From NCBI GenBank assembly GCA_910588095.1, contig CAJUQH010000010.1:8100-72099 (forward strand): DNA of 64,000 nt, written 5' to 3'. This DNA comes from an uncultured Eggerthellaceae bacterium. GTDB lineage: Bacteria; Actinomycetota; Coriobacteriia; Coriobacteriales; Eggerthellaceae. Shown here piece after piece: positions 34,660 to 45,600 of this stretch; the first letter of the stretch is position 1; every line of letters starts with the position of its first letter. The translations under genes were made by a program, and so were the position numbers. The notes beneath the pieces were generated by a model, which saw nothing but the letters and a program-made list of their open reading frames with translations, was not told the DNA's origin and made no database searches.

Positions 34660-34748
34660 CTTCAGCGGCCGAGGAGTTTTTCTAGGGAACGACAGGGGCG
34701 GCTAGGGTTCGCTTGGCCGCCTTTGCTATACTTACGAAGTTCGACGTG

Positions 34749-34855
34749 AGTGCGTCGGATGGGTTTGGGCGGCGACAAGTTCCGAACCTGGTCAGGTCCG
34801 GGAGGAAGCAGCCATAAGGGACCGCTGACGAGCGCCCAAGCCTATCCGGCGCACT
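34749..34855 (+). ncRNA. ffs: Signal recognition particle RNA, small (4.5S) bacterial type
   Basis: About 107 nt folding into one long hairpin. The ends AGTGCGTCGGAT and ATCCGGCGCACT pair with one G-U, and GGGTTTGGGCG pairs with CGCCCAAGCC. The universally conserved tip holds ACCTGGTCAGGTCCGG and GGAGGAAGCAGCC, the GGAA loop and asymmetric loop that bind Ffh. It lies between aspS and the dedA-dnaX operon in a 286-bp gap; no obvious T-rich terminator follows. Confidence 0.95.
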
Positions 34856-34945
34856 TGCACGTCGTATTGCGGAACGTCCGATGCGACGGCGCAGGCCAGG
34901 GGCTGCAAGCTGTGGCCGGGCGCCGTTCCCGATGAAAGGCTGCCC

Positions 34946-35624
34946 GTGGCCATCCTCGAGTTCTTCGTCAACCTGCTGCGCGACCCGCGCGGCTTCATCG
35001 CCAGCTGGATAATCGCGCTGGGGCCGGTGTGGGTGTACTCGCCGCTGTTCCTCATCGTGTTCGTGGAGACCGGCGTGGTGTTCTTCCCGTTCTTGCCGGG
35101 CGATTCGCTGCTGTTCGCAGTGGGCGTGTTCTCGGCTGACGGCGGCGGCCTCAACCTGGCGGCCAGCCTCATCGTGTTCTACGCGGCGGCCATCCTGGGC
35201 AACACGTCCAACTACTGGATAGCGCGCTTTTTGGGGCACCGCATCATCGACTCGGGCAAGGTGAAGGCGCTCACGCCCGAGCGCATGGCCAAGCTCGACC
35301 ACTTCTTCGCCAAGTACGGCGGCCTGACCATCGTCATCACGCGCTTCATGCCGTTCTTCCGCACGTTCGCGCCGTTCATCGCGGGCACGGGGCACATGAA
35401 CTTCGCCAAGTTCACGCTGTGGAACTGCATCGGCGGCGTGGCATGGGTGAGCTTGTTCGTGCTGACGGGCTACTTCTTCGGCGGCGTGCCGTTCGTGCAG
35501 GAGCACTTCGAGGTGATCGTGCTGGGCATCGTGGCCGTGTCGGTGGCGCCGGCCATCATCGGCGCCGTGAAGGGCGCTCTGAGCTCGCGCAAGAAGAAGG
35601 CCGACGGGCCGACGGAGGCGAACC

Positions 35625-35632
<8 letters not shown>
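34946..35632 (+). CDS. DedA family membrane protein
   Basis: A 228 aa polytopic membrane protein of the DedA/SNARE-associated family, now linked to undecaprenyl-phosphate and phospholipid recycling. FVETGVVFFPFLPGDSLLF (about 41-59) and TRFMPFFRTFAPFIAGTGHM are the family's conserved segments, including the arginines thought to act in transport. The GTG at 34946 follows AAAGG. Its end overlaps dnaX by 8 bases, so the two are co-translated. Confidence 0.9.
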
Positions 35633-37892
<2,260 letters not shown>

Positions 37893-37973
37893 CCAGCAGC
37901 CGTTAAGGTAGAATCGACAGCGAACGCAACGCACGCGCGCCTTGTGCGCGACCAGCGACTAAGGAGACCGACC

Positions 37974-38276
37974 ATGGACATGAAGAAGATGATGAAGCAG
38001 GCGCAGAAGATGCAGCGCGACGCTGCCCGCGCCCAGGAGGAAGTGGCCGCGATGGAGTTCGAGGCCAGCGCCGGCGGTGGCATGGTGAAGGTGGTGGCCC
38101 AGGGCGACATGACCATCAAGGCCGTGACCATCGACCCCGATGCCATCGACCCTGAGGACGTGGATATGCTGCAGGACATGGTGCTGGCGGCCGTGAACGA
38201 GGCGCTGCGCACCGCGGCCGAGGAAGCCAACAACCGCATGAACTCCGTCATGGGCGGGATGAACTTGCCGTTCTAA
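37974..38276 (+). CDS. YbaB/EbfC family nucleoid-associated protein
   Basis: A 100 aa dimeric DNA-binding protein. It begins MDMKKMMKQAQKMQRD, and has the conserved GGGMVKVVAQGDMTIKAVTIDP and a C-terminal NRMNSVMGGM helix. I chose the ATG at 37974 because AAGGAG is 7 nt upstream; the frame stays open 30 bases earlier. The stop is directly followed by the recR ATG. The dnaX-ybaB-recR order is conserved throughout bacteria. Confidence 0.94.
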   Translation: MDMKKMMKQAQKMQRDAARAQEEVAAMEFEASAGGGMVKVVAQGDMTIKAVTIDPDAIDPEDVDMLQDMVLAAVNEALRTAAEEANNRMNSVMGGMNLPF

Positions 38277-38873
38277 ATGCAATCTGCCCCTTCCATACAG
38301 AAGCTGCTCGACGAGTTCGAGCGACTGCCCGGCGTGGGCCCCAAGTCAGCCCAGCGCATGGTGTACTACGTGCTGAACACCGACCGCGCGAGCGCCATGC
38401 GCCTGGCCGAGGCCATCAGCGAGGTGAAGGACACCGTGCGCTTCTGCGAGCGGTGCTTCAACTATGCCGAAGCCGACCTGTGCGAGATCTGCGCGAGCCC
38501 CAAGCGCGACCGCAGCGTCATCTGCGTGGTCAGCGAGCCGCGCGACATCCCGCCCATCGAGCGCACCGCCGTGTTCGATGGCGTGTACCATGTGCTGGGC
38601 GGCGAGCTGGCGCCCATGGAGGGCATCGGGCCCGACGAGCTGCGCATCGCCGAGCTCATGAAGCGCCTAGCCAGCAGCGATGTGTCCGAGGTGGTGCTGG
38701 CCACCAATCCCAACATCGAAGGCGAGACCACCGCGGCGTACCTAGCGCGCCTCATCAAGCCCTTGGACGTCAAGGTGACGCGGCCGGCTAGCGGCCTGCC
38801 CGTCGGCGGCGACCTGGAGTTCGCCGACGAGGTGACGCTCGGCCGCGCGTTCGAGGGCCGCGTGTCGCTGTAG
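38277..38873 (+). CDS. recR: Recombination protein RecR
   Basis: A 198 aa DNA-binding ring protein of the RecFOR pathway. It has the helix-hairpin-helix PGVGPKSAQRM (about 18-28), the zinc finger CERC...CEIC (about 57-72), a Toprim domain with VVSEPRDI, and the ending TRPASGLPVGGDLEFADEVTL. No gap separates it from ybaB. Confidence 0.96.
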   Translation: MQSAPSIQKLLDEFERLPGVGPKSAQRMVYYVLNTDRASAMRLAEAISEVKDTVRFCERCFNYAEADLCEICASPKRDRSVICVVSEPRDIPPIERTAVFDGVYHVLGGELAPMEGIGPDELRIAELMKRLASSDVSEVVLATNPNIEGETTAAYLARLIKPLDVKVTRPASGLPVGGDLEFADEVTLGRAFEGRVSL

Positions 38874-39026
38874 GCGCTGGCAGCGGGCCGCTGGGGAGCG
38901 GGCAGCTGCCGTCGCAATTGGCAGCCGCAGCCGGCACAGCTGACGGCCGCAATTCCATTCCTGCTGGTCTTAGCCGCTCAACTGGCCTATACTCTTAATG
39001 CTGTGCCCGTTGCCGGGCGCGCACCT

Positions 39027-39086
39027 ATGAACCGAGTGAAAGGAACGTACGTGAAGGTTCGAAAACCGAAGCCTCACAGTATGTAA
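39027..39086 (+). CDS. Possible leader peptide upstream of the Mg2+ transport operon
   Basis: A 19-codon ORF (ATG at 39027, or GTG at 39051 with AAAGGA 6 nt upstream, 11 codons) ending KVRKPKPHSM. It is basic with two KP pairs, and lies between a TATACT -10-like box (38988-38993) and a hairpin. Short Pro-rich leaders upstream of Mg2+ transporter genes are known in other bacteria (MgtL type). Here the coding assignment is tentative. The remaining ~150 bp of the 278-bp gap before it shows nothing else. Confidence 0.35.
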   Translation: MNRVKGTYVKVRKPKPHSM

Positions 39087-39090
39087 CTTT

Positions 39091-39119
39091 CGGCCCTCGC
39101 GCCTTTGCGCTGGCGGCCG
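39091..39119 (+). promoter_or_regulatory. Hairpin between the leader ORF and the MgtE-like gene
   Basis: CGGCC (39091-39095) pairs with GGCCG (39115-39119), and inside it GCGC with GCGC around CTTT. It starts 4 nt after the stop of the possible leader peptide, a position suited to attenuation. Confidence 0.4.
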
Positions 39120-39151
39120 GAAGAAGCTGCTAGCCCAAAGGACGTATACCC

Positions 39152-40528
39152 ATGCTCTACCTGTCTCAAATGCTGGGGAAGCCCGTCGTCGACGCGCCGG
39201 GTGAGAAGATCGGCACCGTGTCCGACCTGGCCATATCCACTGGCGAGGTGTTCCCGCGCATAACCAGCCTGGCCTTCCAAGGGCCGGGGAAGGTGCCGTT
39301 CATGATCTCGTGGCGCAAGTACGTGGCGCAGTGCGACGACGACGGCATCGGCCTGGCCGTGGACGCCCACGACATCCGCTTCAGCTACCTGCAGCCCGAC
39401 GAGGTGCTGCTGGCGCGCGACCTGCTCAACCACCAGATAGTCGACACCCAAGGCATGAAGGTGGTGCGGGTCAACGACCTGAAGCTGTCTCAATCGGGCC
39501 GTCAGCTGCGGCTGCTGGGCGCCGAGGTGGGCGCGCGCGGCATCCTGCGCGGGCTGCATCCCCTGGTGGAGCGCGCGGTGGTGGGTGGCGCCAAGCTGCT
39601 GCGCAAGCGCCTGGACGAGCAGATAATCCCCTGGAACTACATGGACCTGCTCGACCGCGACCTTTCCGAGGTGCAGCTTTCGGTGACCCATCGGCGCCTG
39701 GATGAGCTGCACCCTGCCGACGTGGCTGACATCTTGGAGCGGCTCGACCCGCAGCAGCGCGCCAGCGTGTTCGAGCACCTGGACGAGGCGCGGGCTACCG
39801 AGGCCGTGTCCGAGATGGAAGACGACAAGCAGGCCGAGTTCATCGACGACCTGGACGACGCGCGAGCGGCGCGGCTCATCGGCAACATGGACCCCGACGA
39901 CGCCGCCGACATCGTGCGCGACCTGCCCTACGAGAAGGCCGAGACGCTGCTGCGCCTGATGGGCGTTGAGGACGCCGCCGAGATCCGCCAGCTGCTGGGC
40001 TACAAGGACGGCACGGCTGGTGGCATGATGACCACGCAGTTCGTGTCGGTGCGCTGCGACGACACGGTGCGCGAGGTGACCGAGGTGCTGCGCGAGCTGG
40101 ACGACGACCACCCCACGGTGCATTACGTCTACGTGGCCGACGCCTACGGCAAGCTGGTGGGCGTGCTCTCGCTGCGCACGCTGGTGCTCAACGACGACGA
40201 CAAGCCCATGAGCGCCATCATGTACGGCGACGTGCTGTCGGTGACCCCCGAGGTGACCGAGGAAGAAGTGGCCGCCGACATATTCAAGTACGACATTCCC
40301 GCCATGCCCGTGGTGGACGAAGCGGGCGAGATGATAGGCGTGGTGACCGTCGATGACGCATGGGACGTCATCGAGGACGACGTTTCCAGCGAGAAGAAGC
40401 GCGCCAACGGCCTGAAGGTGGCTGGCATCGTGCTGGCATCGGTGCTGTTCCTGGGGCTGTACACGCTCGTGCTGCTGCAGGTGGCCGGCGTGTCGGGCTT
40501 CAGCGGGTTCGCGGGGCTTTCGGCATGA
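39152..40528 (+). CDS. MgtE-like Mg2+-sensing protein: PRC barrel, MgtE N-domain, CBS pair and one TM helix
   Basis: A 458 aa protein. An N-terminal PRC-barrel-like domain (MLGKPVVDAPGEKIGTVSDL) is followed by the MgtE N superhelical domain, seen as repeats such as ELHPADVADILERLDPQQR and FIDDLDDARAARLIGNMDPDDAADIVRDLP. Then come two CBS domains (MTTQFVSVRCDD, IMYGDVLSVTPEV) and one C-terminal transmembrane helix. The five-helix MgtE channel is missing. The Nramp-related gene overlaps its stop by 4 bases (ATGA), so this is probably the cytoplasmic Mg2+ sensor for that transporter. The same pair occurs in other Actinobacteria. Confidence 0.85.
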   Translation: MLYLSQMLGKPVVDAPGEKIGTVSDLAISTGEVFPRITSLAFQGPGKVPFMISWRKYVAQCDDDGIGLAVDAHDIRFSYLQPDEVLLARDLLNHQIVDTQGMKVVRVNDLKLSQSGRQLRLLGAEVGARGILRGLHPLVERAVVGGAKLLRKRLDEQIIPWNYMDLLDRDLSEVQLSVTHRRLDELHPADVADILERLDPQQRASVFEHLDEARATEAVSEMEDDKQAEFIDDLDDARAARLIGNMDPDDAADIVRDLPYEKAETLLRLMGVEDAAEIRQLLGYKDGTAGGMMTTQFVSVRCDDTVREVTEVLRELDDDHPTVHYVYVADAYGKLVGVLSLRTLVLNDDDKPMSAIMYGDVLSVTPEVTEEEVAADIFKYDIPAMPVVDEAGEMIGVVTVDDAWDVIEDDVSSEKKRANGLKVAGIVLASVLFLGLYTLVLLQVAGVSGFSGFAGLSA

Positions 40529-41931
40529 AGTTCGGAAGGGTTCGAGCACTTGGCAAAAGGAGCGAGGGTTCGCAGGATGCCTTAGATTGCAGCGAAAGCG
40601 CGAGGACGCGTACCTCGGTACGCGACGAGGGCTTGGAGCTGCAAGATGAGGCGTCATGCGAAGCCGCAGCGTCAGCTGGTTCGCCTGTCGCGTCAGCGCA
40701 GGCGAAACCAAAAAAGCTGTGGCTCGTATTGGCGGCGATGGGCCCCGGCATCGTCACCGCCATGGCTGGCAACGACGCCGGTGGCATATCCACCTACTCC
40801 ACCGCCGGTGCGAACTACGGCTTCGCCACGCTGTGGGTCATCCCGCTCATGTGCGTGCTGCTGGTCATCGTGGAGACCACCGCCGGGCGCATGGGCGCCG
40901 TCACGGGCAAGGGGTTCGCCGCGCTCATCCGCGAGCGGTTCGGCATACGGCTGACCGCCTTCGCCATGCTGGCGTTGCTGGTGGGCAACGTGGCCACCAC
41001 GTTCTCGGAGTTCGCGGGCATCGCCAGCGGCATGGAGATGTTCGGCGTGCCCAAGTACGTGTCGGTGCCGGTGGCCGCCGGGGCCGTGTGGCTGCTCATC
41101 GTGGGCGGCTCGTACAAGAGGGTGCAGCGGGTGTTCCTGGTGCTTTCGCTCGTGTTCGTCACCTACGTGGTGGCGGCGTTCATGGCCCAGCCCGATTGGG
41201 GCGCGGCGCTGCACAGCACCGTGGTGCTCGAGGCGCAGGCGAGCCCCGGGTTCATCGCGCTGGTCATAGCCATGATAGGCACCACCATCGCGCCGTGGAT
41301 GATGTTCTTCGCGCAGTCGAACGTGGTGGAGAAGGGCCTGACGCCCAAGGACCTGCTGCCGCAGCGCGCCGATGCGGTGTCGGGCACCATCGCGGCGTGC
41401 GTCATCGCGTGGTTCATCATCGTGACCACCGGCGCGGTGCTGCATCCGGCGGGCATCGCCATCGACAGCGCGGCCGACGCGGCGGCGGCCCTGGCGCCCT
41501 TCGCGGGGCAGTACGCCCAGGCGCTGTTCGCCATCGGGCTGGTGGCGGCGTCGTTCTTGGCGGCGTGCGTGCTGCCGCTGACCACGGCGTTCGTGGTGTG
41601 CGAGGCGTTCGGCTGGGAGGCGGGCGTGTCGTTCACGTGGAAGGAAGCCCCCACGTTCAAAGGCATATTCACGGTGGTCATCGTGGTGTCGGCCGTGGTG
41701 GTGCTGCTGCCCGACATCAACCTGCTGTCGGTCATGCTCACGGCGCAGCTGGTCAACGGCATCATCTTGCCGGTGCTGCTGGCGTTCATGGCCATCATCG
41801 CGGCGGACAAGCGCATCATGGGGGCGTACCGCTCGCGCCTGGTCTCGCGGGTGCTCGTGTGGGGCACCGTGGGCGTGGTGGCGGTGCTCACCGTGGCGCT
41901 GTTCGCCATGCAGCTGCTGGGCGTGGCGTAG
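40525..41931 (+). CDS. Nramp-related transporter, probably Mg2+ type (NRMT)
   Basis: A 468 aa SLC11/Nramp-fold protein with about 11 transmembrane helices. The metal-site helix 1 reads GNDAGGIST where Mn/Fe Nramps have DPGN: the Asp (D84) is kept but Asn is replaced by Gly. Helix 6 reads TIAPWMM where Nramps have MPH: the metal-selecting Met is Ala (A256) and His is Trp. These replacements are those reported for the Nramp-related magnesium transporters, studied in Eggerthella lenta. The partner gene with MgtE-type sensor domains supports Mg2+. The first 64 residues are polar and atypical and include a palindrome-encoded stretch. Confidence 0.82.
   Translation: MKFGRVRALGKRSEGSQDALDCSESARTRTSVRDEGLELQDEASCEAAASAGSPVASAQAKPKKLWLVLAAMGPGIVTAMAGNDAGGISTYSTAGANYGFATLWVIPLMCVLLVIVETTAGRMGAVTGKGFAALIRERFGIRLTAFAMLALLVGNVATTFSEFAGIASGMEMFGVPKYVSVPVAAGAVWLLIVGGSYKRVQRVFLVLSLVFVTYVVAAFMAQPDWGAALHSTVVLEAQASPGFIALVIAMIGTTIAPWMMFFAQSNVVEKGLTPKDLLPQRADAVSGTIAACVIAWFIIVTTGAVLHPAGIAIDSAADAAAALAPFAGQYAQALFAIGLVAASFLAACVLPLTTAFVVCEAFGWEAGVSFTWKEAPTFKGIFTVVIVVSAVVVLLPDINLLSVMLTAQLVNGIILPVLLAFMAIIAADKRIMGAYRSRLVSRVLVWGTVGVVAVLTVALFAMQLLGVA
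40587..40644 (+). repeat. 58-nt palindrome inside the 5' end of the Nramp-like gene
   Basis: Outer arms TTGCAGC (40587-40593) and GCTGCAA (40638-40644), and inner arms CGCGTACC (40607-40614) and GGTACGCG (40617-40624), share the same centre, with partly matched bases between. It encodes polar residues absent from other Nramp proteins, which suggests an inserted palindromic element read in frame. Confidence 0.6.
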
Positions 41932-41949
41932 GGCTTGCCGGATGGTGGG

Positions 41950-42270
41950 CTAGCTGTTCGTCGTATCGACGATGCGCCAGGTGCCGATCTTGTCGGAACC
42001 TTCCCGAGCGATCAAGCCGTTGTTGCGCAGTTGGGAGAAGTCGCGCCGGGCAGTGGCGTAGGAAACCTCAAGGGCCTCTGCCGCCTTCGCGTAGGTGATG
42101 CGCGGGTTGCGGGCGATGAGCGCGAGCAGCGCATCAAGCCGCGGATTTACCTGCTCATCGTTGAGCATCTTTTGAAGCACCTCCTGGACCATCTCGAGCA
42201 TGAATTCGATGAACGCCGTGCTTTCGCCCTGGGCATCTGCCTTCGCCAGCGAGTCATAATAAGGTTGCTG
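41950..42270 (-). pseudogene. Remnant of a Fic-family protein (C-terminal winged-helix part)
   Basis: The open frame reads QQPYYDSLAKADAQGESTAF then IEFMLEMVQEVLQ, the usual link between a Fic domain and its C-terminal helix-turn-helix, followed by a winged helix (RITYAKAAEALEVSYATARR). The Fic catalytic motif HPFxxGNGR and everything before it are missing; upstream the frame runs open but without Fic similarity or a good start. An internal ATG at 42201 could express the 83 aa DNA-binding part alone. I read this as a decayed Fic gene, bordered by the promoter of locus B. Confidence 0.65.
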
Positions 42271-42342
42271 GATGTTGGGGCTGGGGTGGGGGCCTGGCTT
42301 GGGGCGATGTCGGAATGATGGGTGGTCTACTGAAATCGTCTC

Positions 42343-42371
42343 TTGCGTGGTGGGGAATCGCTTGCTATAGT
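42343..42371 (+). promoter_or_regulatory. Promoter of surface-protein locus B
   Basis: TTGCGT (42343-42348), a 17-bp spacer and TATAGT (42366-42371), then 7 nt to the first base of the leader RNA at 42379. The CTTGCTATAGTCGCAG sequence is shared with locus A. Confidence 0.7.
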
Positions 42372-42378
42372 CGCAGTT

Positions 42379-42579
42379 GGCAAACAGCGACTTCCCGCGA
42401 GGGAAGGTGCGTACAATTGAATACCATTTCTGAGCTTAGCTATGTAGCGCCGTAGGGTAACCCGTATTAAAGAGGGCATCTGCCTTTCAAGAGTGCGGGT
42501 TTCTGACGAGGCTGCTCAAGTCTTTCAGTTTAATTGTGCGCAATCTTGCTGTTTGCCGACTGTGGTGGATGCCCTCCTT
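42379..42579 (+). ncRNA. Conserved pseudoknotted leader RNA, copy B
   Basis: P1: GGCAAACAGC (42379-42388) with GCTGTTTGCC (42548-42557). Hairpin CTTCCC-GCGA-GGGAAG (42391-42406), again with a GNRA loop. P3: TGCGTACAATT (42408-42418) with AATTGTGCGCA (42532-42542). Pseudoknot: GAGGGCATC (42472-42480) with GATGCCCTC (42568-42576). GGGTAACCC precedes the pseudoknot strand, and GCCTTTCAAGA after it is shared with copies A and C. A run of six T follows the last strand, only in this copy. The region from the Fic remnant to the gene start holds only the promoter, this RNA and a Shine-Dalgarno hairpin. Confidence 0.82.
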
Positions 42580-42615
42580 TTTTCACCCTGTCGGCAGTTG
42601 CAGACACAACCTGGG

Positions 42616-42655
42616 CTTCTTCCACAGTGCGTTATGGCCGCACCATGGGAAGGAG
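42616..42655 (+). promoter_or_regulatory. Shine-Dalgarno-covering hairpin, locus B
   Basis: CTTCTTCC (42616-42623) pairs over 8 bp (one G-U) with GGAAGGAG (42648-42655), the ribosome site 9 nt before the ATG at 42665. The CTCCTT at 42574-42579, at the end of the leader RNA, can pair with the same AAGGAG. Confidence 0.55.
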
Positions 42656-42664
42656 CTGGTTGCA

Positions 42665-45600
42665 ATGCGAGCACCTGCTGTTTCTTCTATAAGCAAGATA
42701 GTCGCTGCTGCATTTGCGGCGCTGTTGATATTCGCCCTTGTTCCCACCGACGCATTTGCCGAAGGGGAAGGCGCTAGCGAAAGTGGCGTTGAAGCTGTAG
42801 CGTCGGGCTTGTCCGACCAGTCTAATGACTTCGCTGACTCCGTCATTCTGAGCGAAGATAACGAAGCTGCCAGCCCTTCCGTCACCCTGAGCGGAGCCTC
42901 CGGAGGCGGGGAAGTCGAAGGGTCCAATACAAAACCACTGACTTTGGCATCGGGAGTGGTTGGCAAGCCTTCCAACTTCATCAACTCCGATGTGGCCTTC
43001 GATGGCGAACCCGTCATTGGCTCCTTCATCGTCGATGGCCTCACCTTCGCCGTCATCGACGAATCCAACGTCGAGCTCGTCGGCGTTGCATCTTCCGTCA
43101 CCCTGAGCGAAGCCGCCGAAGGCGGCGTAGTTGAAGGGTCCAATTCAAATCAAGCCAGCGAAGCTGGCTTGGCTAGCCTTGCTCTCCCCGAGTCTGTCAC
43201 CTACGAGGGTGTCAGCTACACCCTCGCCTCCATAGCCCCTTACGCCTTCTACCTCTCAGGCATGACGTCCGTCATGTTGCCTGCGAGCGTGAACGACGTC
43301 GATGATCGAGCGTTCCGCTCGAGTGACGTCGCCTCGGTGCAGATTGCCGAAGGCAACCCGTTCTATTCCTCTTTCGATGGCGCCTTGTACGACGCCTCCC
43401 AATCAAGCCTCTTGCTCATTCCCGAGGGCAAGCAGGGCGCCGTCCTTCTCCCCAAGACTGCGGAGGTGGCAGAAGCCAGCGTGTTCTCGCATTGCCCGCT
43501 GGTGGATTCCATCTCCGTGGAGAAGGACGGCGCAGCATTCGCCTCGGAGAATGGTTTGCTATACACATCCGACCTCACGACCCTGCTCCGCGTACCAGCT
43601 GGAGCCACCGAGATCACCATCCGCGACGGCTGCACCACCATAGCCGCTGGCGCCCTCGAGGCCTGCGCGAAGCTGACGACCATCAATGCGCCAGCAAGCG
43701 CAACCTCCATCAGCCCATATGCTCTTAGCCGGGAGCCCGTTACTGTAGCGCCGGTTGCGTCGGTCGTTGCTGAGCCATCAACTGCTGAGACAGGGTCTAT
43801 CGATGCTGGGGAACGGCAGATTTCGACCATGGTTGCCTTGACTGCGGTCGATAGGGCGCTCCCTGTTGTAGACACTTCCCGAATCGTGCTCAACCTTGGA
43901 GGAGGGGCAATTGCGTTGCCCTGGCAGTGTATCGGGTTCACGATAGAGGAGACTGCTGGCAGTGAAGAAGTGGGAGCGTCGTTAGTAGCTCAGAGTGAAG
44001 GCATGTCGCTTAGTGCAGATATGCAGTCGGCCTCTACGAATCGAGCGAGCGGGGGCTTCCCCTGTGTTTTGGTGTATTTGGCGCCAGGCTATAACCTCAA
44101 ATATAAGGTTGACGCATGGAATATTCATCCAGGGATCGACTATGCTACCTGGGATCAGGCCTCTATCAACATGGATCCGAATGTGAGCCCGAATCAGGGC
44201 ATCCCATTTATAGGCCTTCAGCCCTCTAGCGGATATGCTTGGACGCGTTATACGGACGATGGCACGAATAACTTTGTTACGAGCTATCATGTGCTTCTTG
44301 ATGGCAGAGGTGCGTGGAACCCGATACAAAGCATACGTTTTCTTCAGCTGAGTTCAGCAGGTGCATACTCCTCTTATAAGATTACTCTCCAAGAGGCGAC
44401 GGAGGCTCTTAATCAAGGGTTAATAGGGCCCAACGGGGGCTGGGGTTTTAGTTTTCCTGGCGATGGAAGCATCGCAAAAATCTTTGCCTATTATGATGAG
44501 TATTATCCGAATATTCGCTTCGATGCGAACGGAGGAGAGATAGATGAGGTGGGCACCAAAGATATAAAGGTCGATGACCTGAATCTCCTGACGACTCCTA
44601 CACCTACACGTGCCGGGTATGACTTCCAAGGATGGTATACCGAGGCTTCTGATGGGACGAAGGTTTGCGATGCCAACAAGAGCCAAAGGTTCTTCTATGA
44701 CACAACGCTTTACGCGCACTGGACTAAGAAAGCCAGCTATACGGTCACTTTCGAGAAGAATGGCGGCATTGGTGGTACCAGTAGCGCTTACTACTGGCCT
44801 GATAATGGCTATACAAGCAGCGAAACCTCTACCACGATAAAAAAAATCACCGCCCCAACCCTTACTGGTTGGTCTTTTAAGGGTTATACGGATAATTTCG
44901 GCACGAACTCCTATCTCTATGTGAAGTCCGATGGGTCCGCCACCACACGGCAGGTGACCAGCAACGATAGGAAGCTATATGCCAATTGGGCGAAGACAGT
45001 AACGCTGGATGCTAATGGGGGGACTGCGGGTTCGCTCAAATCGTTGACAGCCGGCATCGGCCGCCCTCTGGGCCAGAAATGCACGCAAGTAAAAGAAGAT
45101 CATTCGGATTATCCGATACGAAGCTTGTTCAAAAAGGGAATCACGGACGACGAGGATTGGGCGCCTACGCGGACCGGATATACGTTCGGGGGCTATTACG
45201 ACACTGCGGAGAGCACGGGTGGTACATGCTATATAAATGCTGCAGGCAAAGCTCAAGGGAAGGTTGATTCAGCGATACCGAGCACGCTCTATGCGAGATG
45301 GACCGCGAACGATATCACCCTAACCTGGTCGCTCGAATACCAGATAGGAACTCCGCCTTTGGCGTATTGGAGTGATGGAGATATCAACGATCGAGACGAG
45401 CGCACGACGAGCGCACAGTATTCTTCAACAGCAATAATAGGTACGGCTTTGCAGACAGTGGAGCCAAGGCATTCGCTAGCTGGCACCGATAAGCTCCAGT
45501 TCATGGGTTGGTATACCGCTCCGAGCTCGAGTACCGCGACGTTGCATGGCTCTGAAGGGCGCGTGGATGAGAACACCCCTTTGCCTTCATCGGATACGAC

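Noticed and set aside
39055..39075. tRNA-like GGTTCGAAAACC
   Set aside because: No acceptor, D or anticodon arms around it. No tRNA gene was recognised anywhere in the window.
42568..42583. GATGCCCTCC followed by six T in locus B, read as an intrinsic terminator
   Set aside because: The stem partner is about 90 nt away, and the T-run is missing in loci A and C, so it is not a shared feature. Attenuation in B alone cannot be excluded.
42536..42664. Longer start for surface protein B at 42536
   Set aside because: The added residues are encoded by the leader RNA, have no signal-peptide character, and the ATG at 42665 has a good ribosome site and matches the starts in A and C.
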